Origin: Thermosynechococcus sp.
Lineage (GTDB): Bacteria; Cyanobacteriota; Cyanobacteriia; Thermosynechococcales; Thermosynechococcaceae
Reading direction: 5' to 3'
DNA length: 64,000 nucleotides
NCBI RefSeq assembly: GCF_025999095.1
Contig: NZ_AP024678.1
Coordinates: 1-64,000, forward strand
Below are positions 1-8,752 of this stretch, in pieces (positions within the stretch are counted from its first letter, which is position 1; the number at the start of each line of letters is the position of its first letter). Under the pieces are notes generated by a model, which had not been told where the DNA came from, did no database searches, and was given only the letters and a program-made list of their open reading frames with translations. The translations under genes and the position numbers were made by a program.

Positions 1-654
1 GATGTCTACGACGTAACTGTCCAAAAGTTTGAAGTGCCTGCTGAAAGTGCCACCAAGGATTTGCAGGACATTACCGCCAGTTTTGCCATTAACTTTCGCC
101 TAGACCCTATGGCCATTGTGGATGTGCGCCGCACCCAAGGCACACTGGAAAATATTGTTACCAAAATCATCGCCCCCCAAACCCAAGAGGCCTTCAAAAT
201 TGCGGCGGCGCGCCGCACGGCTGAGGAGGCCATTACCAAGCGGGACGAATTGAAGCAGGATTTTGATCACGCCCTAGAGGAACGCTTGTCTAAGTACCAC
301 ATTCTCGTGCTCGATACCAGTGTTGTTAACCTTGACTTTTCGGAGGAATTTTCCAAGGCGGTGGAGGATAAGCAAATTGCGGAACAGCGGGCACAGCGAG
401 CGGTCTACATTGCCCAAGAGGCAGCTCAACAGGCGCAGGCGGAAATTAACCGTGCCCAAGGGAAAGCCGAAGCCCAACGCCTCCTTGCCGAAACCCTCAA
501 CGCTCCGGGTGGCCAGTTAGTGCTGCAAAAGGAAGCGATTGAGGCGTGGCGCGAAGGCGGTGCCCACGTGCCCCAAGTGATTGTGCTCAATGGCAAGGAA
601 GGACTGCCCCCCTTTTTGCTGAACTGGAGCAGCGAGCAATCGGCAAGGGAGTGA
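1..654 (+). CDS. Prohibitin/SPFH-domain membrane protein, C-terminal part (5' end outside window)
   Basis: The frame is open from base 1, so the gene begins upstream of the window. The visible 217 residues are the end of a Band-7/SPFH domain (about residues 1-110), then an alanine- and glutamine-rich coiled coil (about 110-175) with the repeated AQ and EA pattern typical of prohibitins, then a short tail. The family forms ring-like membrane scaffolds that protect membrane proteins from FtsH-type proteases; any membrane anchor would lie in the missing N-terminus. It ends with TGA and is followed 73 bases later by lysA on the same strand. The family call is firm; the specific role is unknown. 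Confidence 0.85.
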   Translation, partial: DVYDVTVQKFEVPAESATKDLQDITASFAINFRLDPMAIVDVRRTQGTLENIVTKIIAPQTQEAFKIAAARRTAEEAITKRDELKQDFDHALEERLSKYHILVLDTSVVNLDFSEEFSKAVEDKQIAEQRAQRAVYIAQEAAQQAQAEINRAQGKAEAQRLLAETLNAPGGQLVLQKEAIEAWREGGAHVPQVIVLNGKEGLPPFLLNWSSEQSARE

Positions 655-727
655 TGCCCAAATCCCCCTAGAATTGAGAATAGCAATTTGTCCTTAATTA
701 TTCTTTAGTTTCTCGCGATATTGACCC

Positions 728-2080
728 ATGATCTCCACCCCTGTTGCTGCCAATCAACAAATTTTACCTTTGACTGCGCAAACCAATGCCCGCGGCCATC
801 TCACCATTGGCGGCTGTGATGTGGTGGAGTTAGTGGCCCAGTTTGGCTCTCCGCTCTACATTCTTGATGAATTTACCTTTCGCACCGCTTGCCGTCAATA
901 TCAAGACACGCTCCAGCAGGCCTATGGCGGTGAATCTTTGGTGCTCTACGCCTCAAAGGCTTGGAACTGCTTGGCCACCTGCGCCCTTGCCCACAGTGAA
1001 GGTTTAGGAATTGACGTTGCCTCGGGGGGCGAACTCTATACTGCCTTGAGGGCCGGCGTCCCTGCCAGCCATATTTACTTCCACGGCAATAACAAATCTC
1101 CCCAAGAACTCCTCTATGCCCTTGAGGTCAATTGCACGATCGTTGCCGATAACTGGCTAGAGCTAGAACGCCTCGCAGCCTACGTTGAGGAGCATGATCT
1201 GCCGACCCCACCCCGGGTCATGTTGCGTTTGACACCAGGGATTGAATGCCACACCCACGAATATATCCGCACCGGGCATCTAGATAGCAAGTTTGGCTTT
1301 GATCCGCAACAGTTTCCAGAGTTGCTCCAGTTTGCCAAGGCCCATCCAGAACTAGACTGGGTTGGACTGCACGCCCACATTGGCTCACAGATTTTTGAGG
1401 AGCAACCCCACCTCGATTTGTGTAATGTCCTCGTAGACTGGCTGGCCGAGGCGCGCGCGGCCCTGCTACCCATGCGCGAATTGAATGTAGGGGGTGGACT
1501 GGGCATTCGCTATGTAGAATCTGATAATCCGCCGGCGATCGCCCACTGGACAAAGGCCATTAGCCATCAACTGAGCCAAGCCTGTCAGCAACGGCATCTT
1601 CCCTTACCCAAACTCATCTGTGAGCCGGGTCGCTCCATCGTTGGGCCTGCGGCAGTGACTGCCTACACGGTGGGTAGCCGTAAGGTGATTCCTGAGCTGC
1701 GCACCTATATCGCTGTCGATGGGGGGATGTCCGATAATCCCCGACCCATTACCTATCAGGCACACTATACAGCCCTGTGTGCCAACCGCATGACCACCGC
1801 AGTCACAGAAACTCTGCGGGTTGCCGGTAAGCACTGCGAATCGGGCGATATTCTGCTACCCCAAGTCACTCTGCCGCCCCTGCAAGCCAACGATATTTTA
1901 GTGGTGGCCAGTACGGGGGCCTACAACTACAGCATGGCCTCCAACTACAATCGGGTACCGCGGCCGGCGGCGGTGATCGTCTGTGAGGGTGAAGCCAACC
2001 TGATCCTGCAGCGGGAAACCTACGCTGATTTGGTGGCCCATGATGTCTTGCCCCTGCGATTGAGCACCCCCGCCCCCTAG
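728..2080 (+). CDS. lysA: Diaminopimelate decarboxylase (LysA)
   Basis: This PLP-dependent enzyme decarboxylates meso-diaminopimelate to lysine in the cytoplasm, the last step of lysine synthesis. The 450-residue length suits the family. A fold-III decarboxylase barrel is visible: the PLP lysine is K77 in the motif YASKAWN, followed by HAHIGSQ near residue 220 and the glycine loop GGGLGIRY. The substrate and PLP phosphate motif CEPGRS lies near 300, and the C-terminal active-site segment GAYNYSMASNYN near 400. The start is an ATG 73 bases after the prohibitin-like gene. The next gene begins 20 bases after the stop, behind a strong ribosome-binding site, so the two may be co-transcribed. Confidence 0.96.
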   Translation: MISTPVAANQQILPLTAQTNARGHLTIGGCDVVELVAQFGSPLYILDEFTFRTACRQYQDTLQQAYGGESLVLYASKAWNCLATCALAHSEGLGIDVASGGELYTALRAGVPASHIYFHGNNKSPQELLYALEVNCTIVADNWLELERLAAYVEEHDLPTPPRVMLRLTPGIECHTHEYIRTGHLDSKFGFDPQQFPELLQFAKAHPELDWVGLHAHIGSQIFEEQPHLDLCNVLVDWLAEARAALLPMRELNVGGGLGIRYVESDNPPAIAHWTKAISHQLSQACQQRHLPLPKLICEPGRSIVGPAAVTAYTVGSRKVIPELRTYIAVDGGMSDNPRPITYQAHYTALCANRMTTAVTETLRVAGKHCESGDILLPQVTLPPLQANDILVVASTGAYNYSMASNYNRVPRPAAVIVCEGEANLILQRETYADLVAHDVLPLRLSTPAP

Positions 2081-2100
2081 GAGGTGACGAGTACGATGGG

Positions 2101-2979
2101 ATGATAGGCCTCCTAGGTAACTTACCGTCGCCGCTGCTGGCGGCGGAGACACTGGCCAAGGTGCGAACAGTCGTGGATGTGGTTTTGGTCTTGGCCTTAA
2201 CCTATGCTATTTTGCGGGTTGTGGCCGAGCGGCGAACCCTCTGGATGGTACGGGGCTTTATCGTCCTCCTCTTGGCGACCTCCCTCAGTCGTGCCATTGA
2301 GCTACAGTTTTTGAGCTTTGTTCTCCATAACTTAGTGATTGGTTCTGCCGTCGCCTTAGCCGTTATTCTGCAATCGGAAATTCGCATTTTTCTGGAACAG
2401 TTGGGACGGGGTCAATTTTTAGGCTTCATGCAGCCCGTCGCTGAGTCGAGTCTGACCAGTGATGCGGTTGATCTGATTGTGACGGCCGTGAAGGGGTTAT
2501 CTCAGGCTCGTACGGGAGCACTTATTCTGCTGGAAACCCATACAAAGCTCAGCCCTCAAGATTTTACCCATGCAGGGATCGCTCTCAATGCCCGCCTTTC
2601 GCCAGAACTGATTACCTCCATTTTTCAGGCGAGTTCACCCCTGCACGATGGGGCAATTTGGGTGCGCGGTGCTGAAGTCATTGCAGCAAAATTGATCCTG
2701 CCCCTCTCGGATCGCACGGGGCCGTGGCAGTTGGGCACTCGCCATCGCGCTGCCCTAGGGATTACCGAACGCATTAGCCACTGTGTCTGTGTGGTCGTCT
2801 CTGAGGAAACGGGCTCAATTTCCCTTGCCTTTAAGGGGGAGCTTCAACGTCCCCTCACAAGCAGTAAACTAGGGGAATTGTTGCGGCAATATGTGCAGGA
2901 TCAAGGGACAGGAACTTCACAACCCCGTCAGCGTCAGCACAGCTTAAAATTTTGGAAAACTGTATGGCCACTGCGCTAA
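2101..2979 (+). CDS. cdaA: Diadenylate cyclase, CdaA type (DisA_N/DUF147 domain)
   Basis: The protein makes the second messenger c-di-AMP from two ATP. The first 90 residues contain hydrophobic segments predicted to cross the membrane, which is the CdaA architecture rather than the DNA-scanning DisA one. The cyclase domain follows, with the catalytic motif DGA at 183-185 and RHR at 214-216. The 292-residue length suits CdaA. A GGAGGTGA ribosome-binding site overlaps the lysA stop and sits 14 bases before the ATG; an ATG five bases upstream in another frame stops after one codon. In cyanobacteria c-di-AMP is linked to osmotic and day/night control, which is family knowledge rather than something visible here. 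Confidence 0.93.
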   Translation: MIGLLGNLPSPLLAAETLAKVRTVVDVVLVLALTYAILRVVAERRTLWMVRGFIVLLLATSLSRAIELQFLSFVLHNLVIGSAVALAVILQSEIRIFLEQLGRGQFLGFMQPVAESSLTSDAVDLIVTAVKGLSQARTGALILLETHTKLSPQDFTHAGIALNARLSPELITSIFQASSPLHDGAIWVRGAEVIAAKLILPLSDRTGPWQLGTRHRAALGITERISHCVCVVVSEETGSISLAFKGELQRPLTSSKLGELLRQYVQDQGTGTSQPRQRQHSLKFWKTVWPLR

Positions 2980-3001
2980 TTTCCGTCAGCAGGATGTATC
3001 C

Positions 3002-3751
3002 ATGACTCTACAGCCCCACTCACTCATTGAGTTACCTAAGGATTTAGATCGCGATCGCCTACCGCGGCATGTGGCGGTGATTATGGATGGCAATGGCCGG
3101 TGGGCAAAGCAACGCAATTTACCGCGCATTATGGGGCATCAACGGGGGGTGGACACTCTCAAGGATTTGCTGCGCTGCTGCAAAGACTGGGGCATTGAAG
3201 CGCTGACTGCCTATGCCTTCTCCACAGAAAATTGGGGACGACCCCTGCCAGAGGTAGATTTTCTGATGACCCTCTTTGAGCGGGTATTGCGGCGGGAGCT
3301 AGCGGAAATGGTGGCCGAGGGCGTGCAAATTCACTTTGTGGGTGACTTGGCATGTTTGCCAAAATCCCTGCAAGCGGAAATCGAGCGAGCCATGGCGGCT
3401 ACGGCCAATAACCAAACCATTAAATTTGTGGTGGCAACAAATTATGGTGGGCGCCGGGAAATCATCCACGCTTGTCGTTCGATTGCCGCCCAAGTAAAAG
3501 CTGGACTCCTTGATCCTGCGGATATTGATGAAGTGCTCTTTGAACGCCACTTATACACAGGTGGCCTGCCGGATCCCGATTTACTCATTCGCACCAGTGG
3601 CGAGCTGCGCATCAGTAACTTTTTGCTGTGGCAGGTGGCCTATGCGGAAATTTATGTCACTAAGACCCTCTGGCCAGATTTTGACCGGGCTGCTTTCCAT
3701 GAGGCACTGCGGGATTACCAACAACGCCAGCGGCGCTTTGGCCGTGTCTAA
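3002..3751 (+). CDS. uppS: Isoprenyl transferase, undecaprenyl diphosphate synthase type (UppS)
   Basis: This cis-prenyltransferase condenses isopentenyl diphosphate units onto farnesyl diphosphate. It supplies the C55 lipid carrier for peptidoglycan and polysaccharide assembly. Family motifs are in order: [14 protein letters not shown] with the Mg-binding Asp at residue 29, the STENWGRP block near 80, NYGGRREI near 148, and the C-terminal [15 protein letters not shown] block. The 249-residue length is standard. It begins 22 bases after the cyclase gene on the same strand, so a shared transcript is plausible. Confidence 0.96.
   Translation: MTLQPHSLIELPKDLDRDRLPRHVAVIMDGNGRWAKQRNLPRIMGHQRGVDTLKDLLRCCKDWGIEALTAYAFSTENWGRPLPEVDFLMTLFERVLRRELAEMVAEGVQIHFVGDLACLPKSLQAEIERAMAATANNQTIKFVVATNYGGRREIIHACRSIAAQVKAGLLDPADIDEVLFERHLYTGGLPDPDLLIRTSGELRISNFLLWQVAYAEIYVTKTLWPDFDRAAFHEALRDYQQRQRRFGRV
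3051..3058. repeat. HIP1 palindrome (example), highly iterated in the window
   Basis: GCGATCGC occurs here and at, for example, 4583-4590 and 5372-5379, and many more times on through the window, mostly inside genes. It is the cyanobacterial Highly Iterated Palindrome 1. Confidence 0.9.
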
Positions 3752-3810
3752 AAGGGATCAGTTTCGATGGACAATAGGAAAGCCCGCTGGGTATGTGTTG
3801 GAGCGATACT

Positions 3811-4473
3811 GTGACCCCTCAATTGCGCGTTTATGTCCCCCCCCATCCGCTGATTCAGCATTGGCTGACCGTGGCTCGCGATCGCAACACGCCCACGCCT
3901 CTTTTTCGCGTAGCCATGACCGAACTGGGTCGCTGGCTGGCCTATGAAGCGGCACGGGAATGGTTGCCAACAGTGGAAACAGTGGTTGAAACCCCCCTAG
4001 CCCCCTGTGGGGCCATGGTCGTGAATCCCCAAGCGCCCGTGGTCGTGGTACCAATTCTGCGGGCGGGTTTAGCCTTGCTCGAGGGTGCCCAAGGGGTCTT
4101 ACCAGCGGCAAAAACCTACCACCTAGGGATTGTGCGGGATGAGGCTACCCTTGAACCCAGTTGCTATCTCAATAAGTTGCCCCCTCAGTTTGACCCCCAA
4201 ACCCGTGTCCTCATTAGTGAGCCGATGCTGGCGACGGGAGGTTCAATCATGACAGCCATGCAGGAATTGGTGCAGCGGGGGATTGACCCAGCTTTGGTGC
4301 GAATCATTTCCGTTGTCACTGCCCCCCCGGCTCTGCAGAAACTGGGTGCCCATTTTCCAGCAGTGCAAGTCTATGCGGCCACGATTGATGAGATGTTGAA
4401 TGAGCAGGGCTTTATTGTGCCCGGCTTGGGGGATGCAGGCGATCGCGCCTTTGGTACTGGGGAGGAAGCCTAG
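3811..4473 (+). CDS. upp: Uracil phosphoribosyltransferase (Upp)
   Basis: The enzyme salvages uracil to UMP using PRPP. The family features are the PVVVVPILRAGLALLEG block, the PRPP-loop segment EPMLATGGSIMTAM and the C-terminal uracil-binding region ending GLGDAGDRAFGT. I chose GTG at 3811 because GGAG lies seven bases upstream and the homologous N-terminus starts at TPQLRVYV. The frame is open from an ATG at 3793, which would add six residues. Three bases separate its stop from thrB, suggesting translational coupling. Confidence 0.94.
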   Translation: MTPQLRVYVPPHPLIQHWLTVARDRNTPTPLFRVAMTELGRWLAYEAAREWLPTVETVVETPLAPCGAMVVNPQAPVVVVPILRAGLALLEGAQGVLPAAKTYHLGIVRDEATLEPSCYLNKLPPQFDPQTRVLISEPMLATGGSIMTAMQELVQRGIDPALVRIISVVTAPPALQKLGAHFPAVQVYAATIDEMLNEQGFIVPGLGDAGDRAFGTGEEA

Positions 4474-4476
4474 GCA

Positions 4477-5382
4477 ATGATAACAGTGGTCACTGTGCCG
4501 GCGACAACGGCTAATTTGGGTCCAGGGTTTGATTGTTTAGGGGCCGCTTTGACCCTCACCAATACGTTTACCTTTTCCTTGAGCGATCGCCCCCATGTCA
4601 GCGTGCGGGGGACTGAGGCCGCCAGTGTCAGCAGTAGCCCTAACAATTTGGCCTATCGTGCCTACAGCCGTTTCTATGAATATCTAGGGCGTGAAGCACC
4701 ACCCGTATATTTGGAGATTGATCTGGGGGTTCCCCTCGCACGGGGTCTAGGCAGCTCAGCGACAGCAATTATCGGTGGCTTAGTGGGGGCGAATCGGTTG
4801 GCGGGCTTTCCCCTCAGTCATACCGAGGTTCTGGAATTGGCCATTGAAATGGAAGGCCACCCCGATAATGTGGTGCCGGCCCTCCTAGGGGGCTGTCGTC
4901 TTGCTGTCCAAGGGGGTGCTGGCGGATGGCATTGGCTAGAGATTCCTTGGGATCAGGATGTGGTGCCCATTGTGGCTATTCCAGACTTTGAGCTAGCCAC
5001 AGAAACGGCACGGCAAGTACTGCCCTGCCACTGTACCTATGGTGATGCCGTCTTTAATATCAGTCACCTTGGCGCCTTGTTGCGGGGGTTGGAAACAGGG
5101 CAGCGGGAGTGGCTGCAACTGGCGTTGGCCGATCGCCTGCATCAACCCTACCGCCAAAGTCTGATCAAAGGCTATGCCGATCTCCACAGGGCGGCTCTTG
5201 AGGCGGGTGCCCACGGTCTCGTTATTAGTGGAGCAGGCCCCACTCTCTTAGCTCTTGGGGATCCCGTAACTGCTTCAGCCATTGCCACTGCCCTCAAGGA
5301 GACTTGGGCAACGTTTGATGTGCAGGCACGGGTGGAGATACTGGCAATTCAACGCCAAGGGACAACGGTGGGCGATCGCTAA
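4477..5382 (+). CDS. thrB: Homoserine kinase (ThrB)
   Basis: This GHMP-family kinase phosphorylates homoserine with ATP for threonine synthesis. The N-terminal motif VPATTANLGPGFDCLG, the ATP-binding glycine loop PLARGLGSSATAI near residue 90, and the C-terminal GAHGLVISGAGPTLLAL block are all present. The 301-residue length fits. The ATG lies three bases after upp, with GGGGAGGAAG inside the end of upp acting as a distant ribosome-binding site. lysA and thrB both belong to aspartate-family amino-acid synthesis but are separated by unrelated genes here. Confidence 0.95.
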   Translation: MITVVTVPATTANLGPGFDCLGAALTLTNTFTFSLSDRPHVSVRGTEAASVSSSPNNLAYRAYSRFYEYLGREAPPVYLEIDLGVPLARGLGSSATAIIGGLVGANRLAGFPLSHTEVLELAIEMEGHPDNVVPALLGGCRLAVQGGAGGWHWLEIPWDQDVVPIVAIPDFELATETARQVLPCHCTYGDAVFNISHLGALLRGLETGQREWLQLALADRLHQPYRQSLIKGYADLHRAALEAGAHGLVISGAGPTLLALGDPVTASAIATALKETWATFDVQARVEILAIQRQGTTVGDR

Positions 5383-5430
5383 AAATCATAGAAATCAATA
5401 AAATGCTTCCTGCTGCTAGGAGGTGATTTG

Positions 5431-6506
5431 ATGACTCAAGAACCGGATGCCCTGACAACGGACCTGCTGCAACGCCTGCGCCGCAAAGAGGGAACTTGGC
5501 AGGATTGGGGGGCAGGATGCCGGCAACTGCAAAAACAGGGGCTCTCTCCCCAAGCCATTTTTGAGGCCACGGGCATTGAACCCATCCACCAAAATCAACT
5601 CATCATTGCCCTGCAAGTGAATCAGAGCCTAGGGGAAGCACCCGAATCGGTGCGTGCCTATTTTCAAACGCGGGGCAGCGATCTGCTCTATGAACTACGG
5701 GTCTTATCGGCGGGCGATCGCCTGGCCGCAGCGACGTTGATTGTCGAGAAACAACTGGATGTCACTGCAGTTCATGAGGTGTGTCGTGCCCTCAAAGCAG
5801 GTCGGCTATCAAAAGGATGACAGTGCAGGCTTTGGTGAGAGTGTGGGCGATCGCATTGCTCGCTACTATTGGCAACTGGCACGGCAGCAGCGAGATTTGG
5901 CCCAGCGATCGCGCCTCATTGCCCAAGGGCTGCGCTTTGTCGGATCTGCTAGCGGCCGGCAGGCCCTAGAAAAATTACTCACGGACTTCACCGTTGTCCC
6001 CGCGGTCAATCAACCCCGCCTCCCCCTTTACCGCTTGGATACGGCTGAGGAGGTCCCCTACTTGGTTCCTGTGGCCGGTACCGCCCCCCTGACCGCTACT
6101 GCCTTTCAGCAGGTTCCCCGCCTGAGCTGCACCGAGGTATTTCGCGTGGTTGCCGTTCCCCAAGGAATGAGTCTTGTGGCTCTCCCCGCTTGGCAAGTGC
6201 TGCTCAATGCCGTTGATCCAGTGGCGATCCTTTGGCCAGCGGCAGACCTTCCTGCAGAATTACCGCCCAGCCCAGAGGGGTTGCCCATTCCCCAGGTGCT
6301 CCTGATTGTGGATCGGGGTTTGGCCGAGTGGAACCGCGATCGCTATCTGTACTGATTGCTCCTAGGCCCTTCTGACGCCAGTTCAACTGGCTTGGTTTCC
6401 TGAACCGCCTACGGCTCCGGTTCTTGGCCAACTTCTACTGCTTCTGCGCCCCCCCCAAGTGTTGGATGAGAGCCTCAACAGGGAACTCTGGTTTTTTGAG
6501 GAATAA
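5431..6506 (+). pseudogene. raf1: Rubisco accumulation factor 1 (raf1), interrupted by about three frameshifts
   Basis: Raf1 is a dimeric chaperone that helps Rubisco large subunits assemble before the small subunit binds. Here the reading frame is split in three. Frame 1 runs from ATG 5431, behind an AGGAGGTGA site, to LKAGRLSK and stops at 5820. The protein resumes in frame 2 from DDSAGFGES (about 5816) to EWNRDRYLY and stops at 6355. The C-terminus, containing LTPVQLAWFPEPP, VLGQLLLLLRPPQVLDE and a final WFFEE, is in frame 3 from about 6366 to the TAA at 6504-6506. One surplus base near the AAAAGG at 5811-5816 and two missing bases near 6352 and in the CCC at 6367-6369 would restore roughly 355 residues, the normal Raf1 length. 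It may be sequence error, true decay or recoding. The gene ends seven bases from the convergent kinase-like gene. Confidence 0.8.
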
Positions 6507-6513
6507 CTTAGCT

Positions 6514-8736
6514 TCAGGCGAGATTAACCACAACCCCCAGAGGGCTGATACTCCCTAAGCTGTAATCTGCCAAGGCTAAACCCACAGATTGCCGGGATGC
6601 CCTCAAATTCACCACCACAAGAGTCTGCTCCACCAGTGCGGCCCAGCGTTTGGCATCGGCAAAGTTGGCCAAGGGCGGTGTATCCACAATCACCAGATCG
6701 AAGTAATTTTTGAGGTGAGCCATGAATTGCTTCAGCGTGTCTCGACTCAGGAGCCGCAGCGGCTGTTGCCGCAACTCCCCGGCGGTTAAAATGGCGAGGC
6801 CCCGCTGAGTCTGGGCAACACTCTGCCAGTGTCGCCGCTGAATTAACCAATCTGCCAAGCCCTGTTCATTGCTCAGTCCAAGATAGCGGTGAATCTTAGG
6901 TTGGCGCAAATCCCCATCAATGAGCAGAACCCGCTGACCCGTGCTTGCGGCAGCAAGGGAAAGATGGAGAGCAACCGTGGTACGCCCATCGGTGGGTAGG
7001 GCTGAAATGATGGCCAATGACTGCCCCAAACCCACCGCTTGCAGGTTGGCCAACAGATGGTGAAAGGACTCTTGGAACTTCATTCCTTCCCCCACAGTGG
7101 GTAGGACTTGGGTCACCTGCCACAACCCTGCGTTGCCCTTGACAACGCGCTCTAGGCGCAGATTGATTTGGGGGGTTGCCTTGGGAATGTTGCCAAGGAG
7201 GGGCAGGCCTAGGGTTGCTTCCACCTGGGCTGGACTGACAAACGTATGGTCAGCAGCATCTGCCAGATAAACGGCGAAAACACCCAACAGGAGGCTGGCG
7301 ATCGCCCCTAATGTCAACAGCAGTAAGCGTGGGAATGTGGGTTGGACAGCAGGATTCTCTACATCCGTCAGCACCTGCCAGGCGAAGTTACTCTGTGCCA
7401 GTTGCAGTTGAACCGCCTGTTGGGCTTGATTAAGCATCTCTAGGGAGAGATTCGCCCTCCGAATCTGATTTTGAAGGCGCTCAATGGCGGGGAGTTGGCT
7501 ACTCAGTTGTTGTAATTGTTGGGCAATCGCCGCTTGGGGAGCAGCCAGCTCCGCATCATAGCGCCGCTGGTTTTCGTATTCAATCCACGCCGTAATGTAG
7601 TTGCTAATCAGCGTTTGTGAGACTGTTCCCTGAAAGCCTAGGGCAGTGGGGTTATTCACTGGATATTGCTCACCAATCACTTGGCGGGCGATCGCCTGCA
7701 ATTGCTCTAGTAAAACTCGGCGCTGTGCCTCTAGCGCTTGGAGGATGGGTGTCCCTTCCCGAAAAATAGCTAAATTCTTGGCAATTTCTTGATCCAGTTC
7801 CTGAATGCGTGCCAGTTGCTGCTGATAAGCGGGAGAAGTACTTAAATTTGCTGCCGCTAGGGCTTCGGTGGGTGTCATCTTGAGGTGTTCTTGGAGCCCT
7901 TGAAAACGACCGTAGGCTTCCACAGCCTTAAGGCGAGCAGCTTGGCGCAGGCTATAGATTTGGCGATACTGTTCCGTTAAAAAGCGCAGTTGCTCTGAGG
8001 GTTGCAGGCTGGTGCCTTGGGTCTGGCTGGCTTGGAGTTGCCCCTGTAGCTGCTCTAATTCTGCAAGGTGCTGCTTGATGTCCTTGTCAAGTTGCGTTAG
8101 GGTGCGATTGAGTTGTTCTTGGCGATCGCGCTGACTGTAGTCAACAAATGCTTCGGCGACAGCCTTTAACACGGCAGTCACGATTTCTGGCTGGCGATCG
8201 CGATAGGCCACTTCTAGTACTTTTGTTTCTGTCGGGGCTTGTCCTGTTGCTGAACTAACCACTGGTCGAATTTCCAGATGCTCAGCTAAGACCCGTGTGG
8301 TGAGATGGGGGTACTGCTGTTGCAGCTTTTGGGCAATGGGTGCCAGTACTTTGTCACTTTCCAAAACGACAATCTGTGATCCCACATCCGTTTGCGGGAA
8401 GGGGGTTGGGGAGGGTGGGGGCAACCGGTCTGCGGGGAGCGCCCCCATAATGCCCTGCCGTGGTGGTGACATTGGCGGGGTTTGTGGCTCACTCACGGGT
8501 GCCATCAAGAGGCGAAAATAGCCCTCGTACATTTCGGGGTGCCAGAGAACATACCCACCCATAATCAAGAATGAGAATAAAACCGTCCCTGAGAACAGTC
8601 GCCATCGTCGCCGACAGCGATCGCCAAAGTCCTGCACGCCACCCTTGGTTTGCCTCTTGGTGGTGCTGATGAACCGCGATGGATGGCACTGGCGATCAAC
8701 GACCCGTAAATTGGGTACCTTTTGTGGGAGTGACAT
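6514..8736 (-). CDS. Wzc-like polysaccharide chain-length/tyrosine-kinase-type protein with degenerate P-loop
   Basis: This inner-membrane protein controls chain length and export of surface polysaccharide. An N-terminal membrane segment near residue 60 leads into a Wzz-type periplasmic domain, a long coiled coil (about 200-460), a second membrane segment containing LLLLTLGAIASLLLG, and a C-terminal BY-kinase ATPase domain. Walker A' (VLLIDGDLRQP) and Walker B (LVIVDTPP) are intact. The Walker A loop reads PTDGRTT, with Arg in place of the usual Lys. The protein stops at GVVVNLA, without the C-terminal tyrosine cluster of autokinases. I used ATG 8736; an upstream TTG at 8760 would overlap the export gene. 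It lies 16 bases after the Wza-like gene in the same transcript direction. Confidence 0.88.
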   Translation of the reverse strand: MSLPQKVPNLRVVDRQCHPSRFISTTKRQTKGGVQDFGDRCRRRWRLFSGTVLFSFLIMGGYVLWHPEMYEGYFRLLMAPVSEPQTPPMSPPRQGIMGALPADRLPPPSPTPFPQTDVGSQIVVLESDKVLAPIAQKLQQQYPHLTTRVLAEHLEIRPVVSSATGQAPTETKVLEVAYRDRQPEIVTAVLKAVAEAFVDYSQRDRQEQLNRTLTQLDKDIKQHLAELEQLQGQLQASQTQGTSLQPSEQLRFLTEQYRQIYSLRQAARLKAVEAYGRFQGLQEHLKMTPTEALAAANLSTSPAYQQQLARIQELDQEIAKNLAIFREGTPILQALEAQRRVLLEQLQAIARQVIGEQYPVNNPTALGFQGTVSQTLISNYITAWIEYENQRRYDAELAAPQAAIAQQLQQLSSQLPAIERLQNQIRRANLSLEMLNQAQQAVQLQLAQSNFAWQVLTDVENPAVQPTFPRLLLLTLGAIASLLLGVFAVYLADAADHTFVSPAQVEATLGLPLLGNIPKATPQINLRLERVVKGNAGLWQVTQVLPTVGEGMKFQESFHHLLANLQAVGLGQSLAIISALPTDGRTTVALHLSLAAASTGQRVLLIDGDLRQPKIHRYLGLSNEQGLADWLIQRRHWQSVAQTQRGLAILTAGELRQQPLRLLSRDTLKQFMAHLKNYFDLVIVDTPPLANFADAKRWAALVEQTLVVVNLRASRQSVGLALADYSLGSISPLGVVVNLA

Positions 8737-8752
8737 CAGTCGTACGCCGTGC

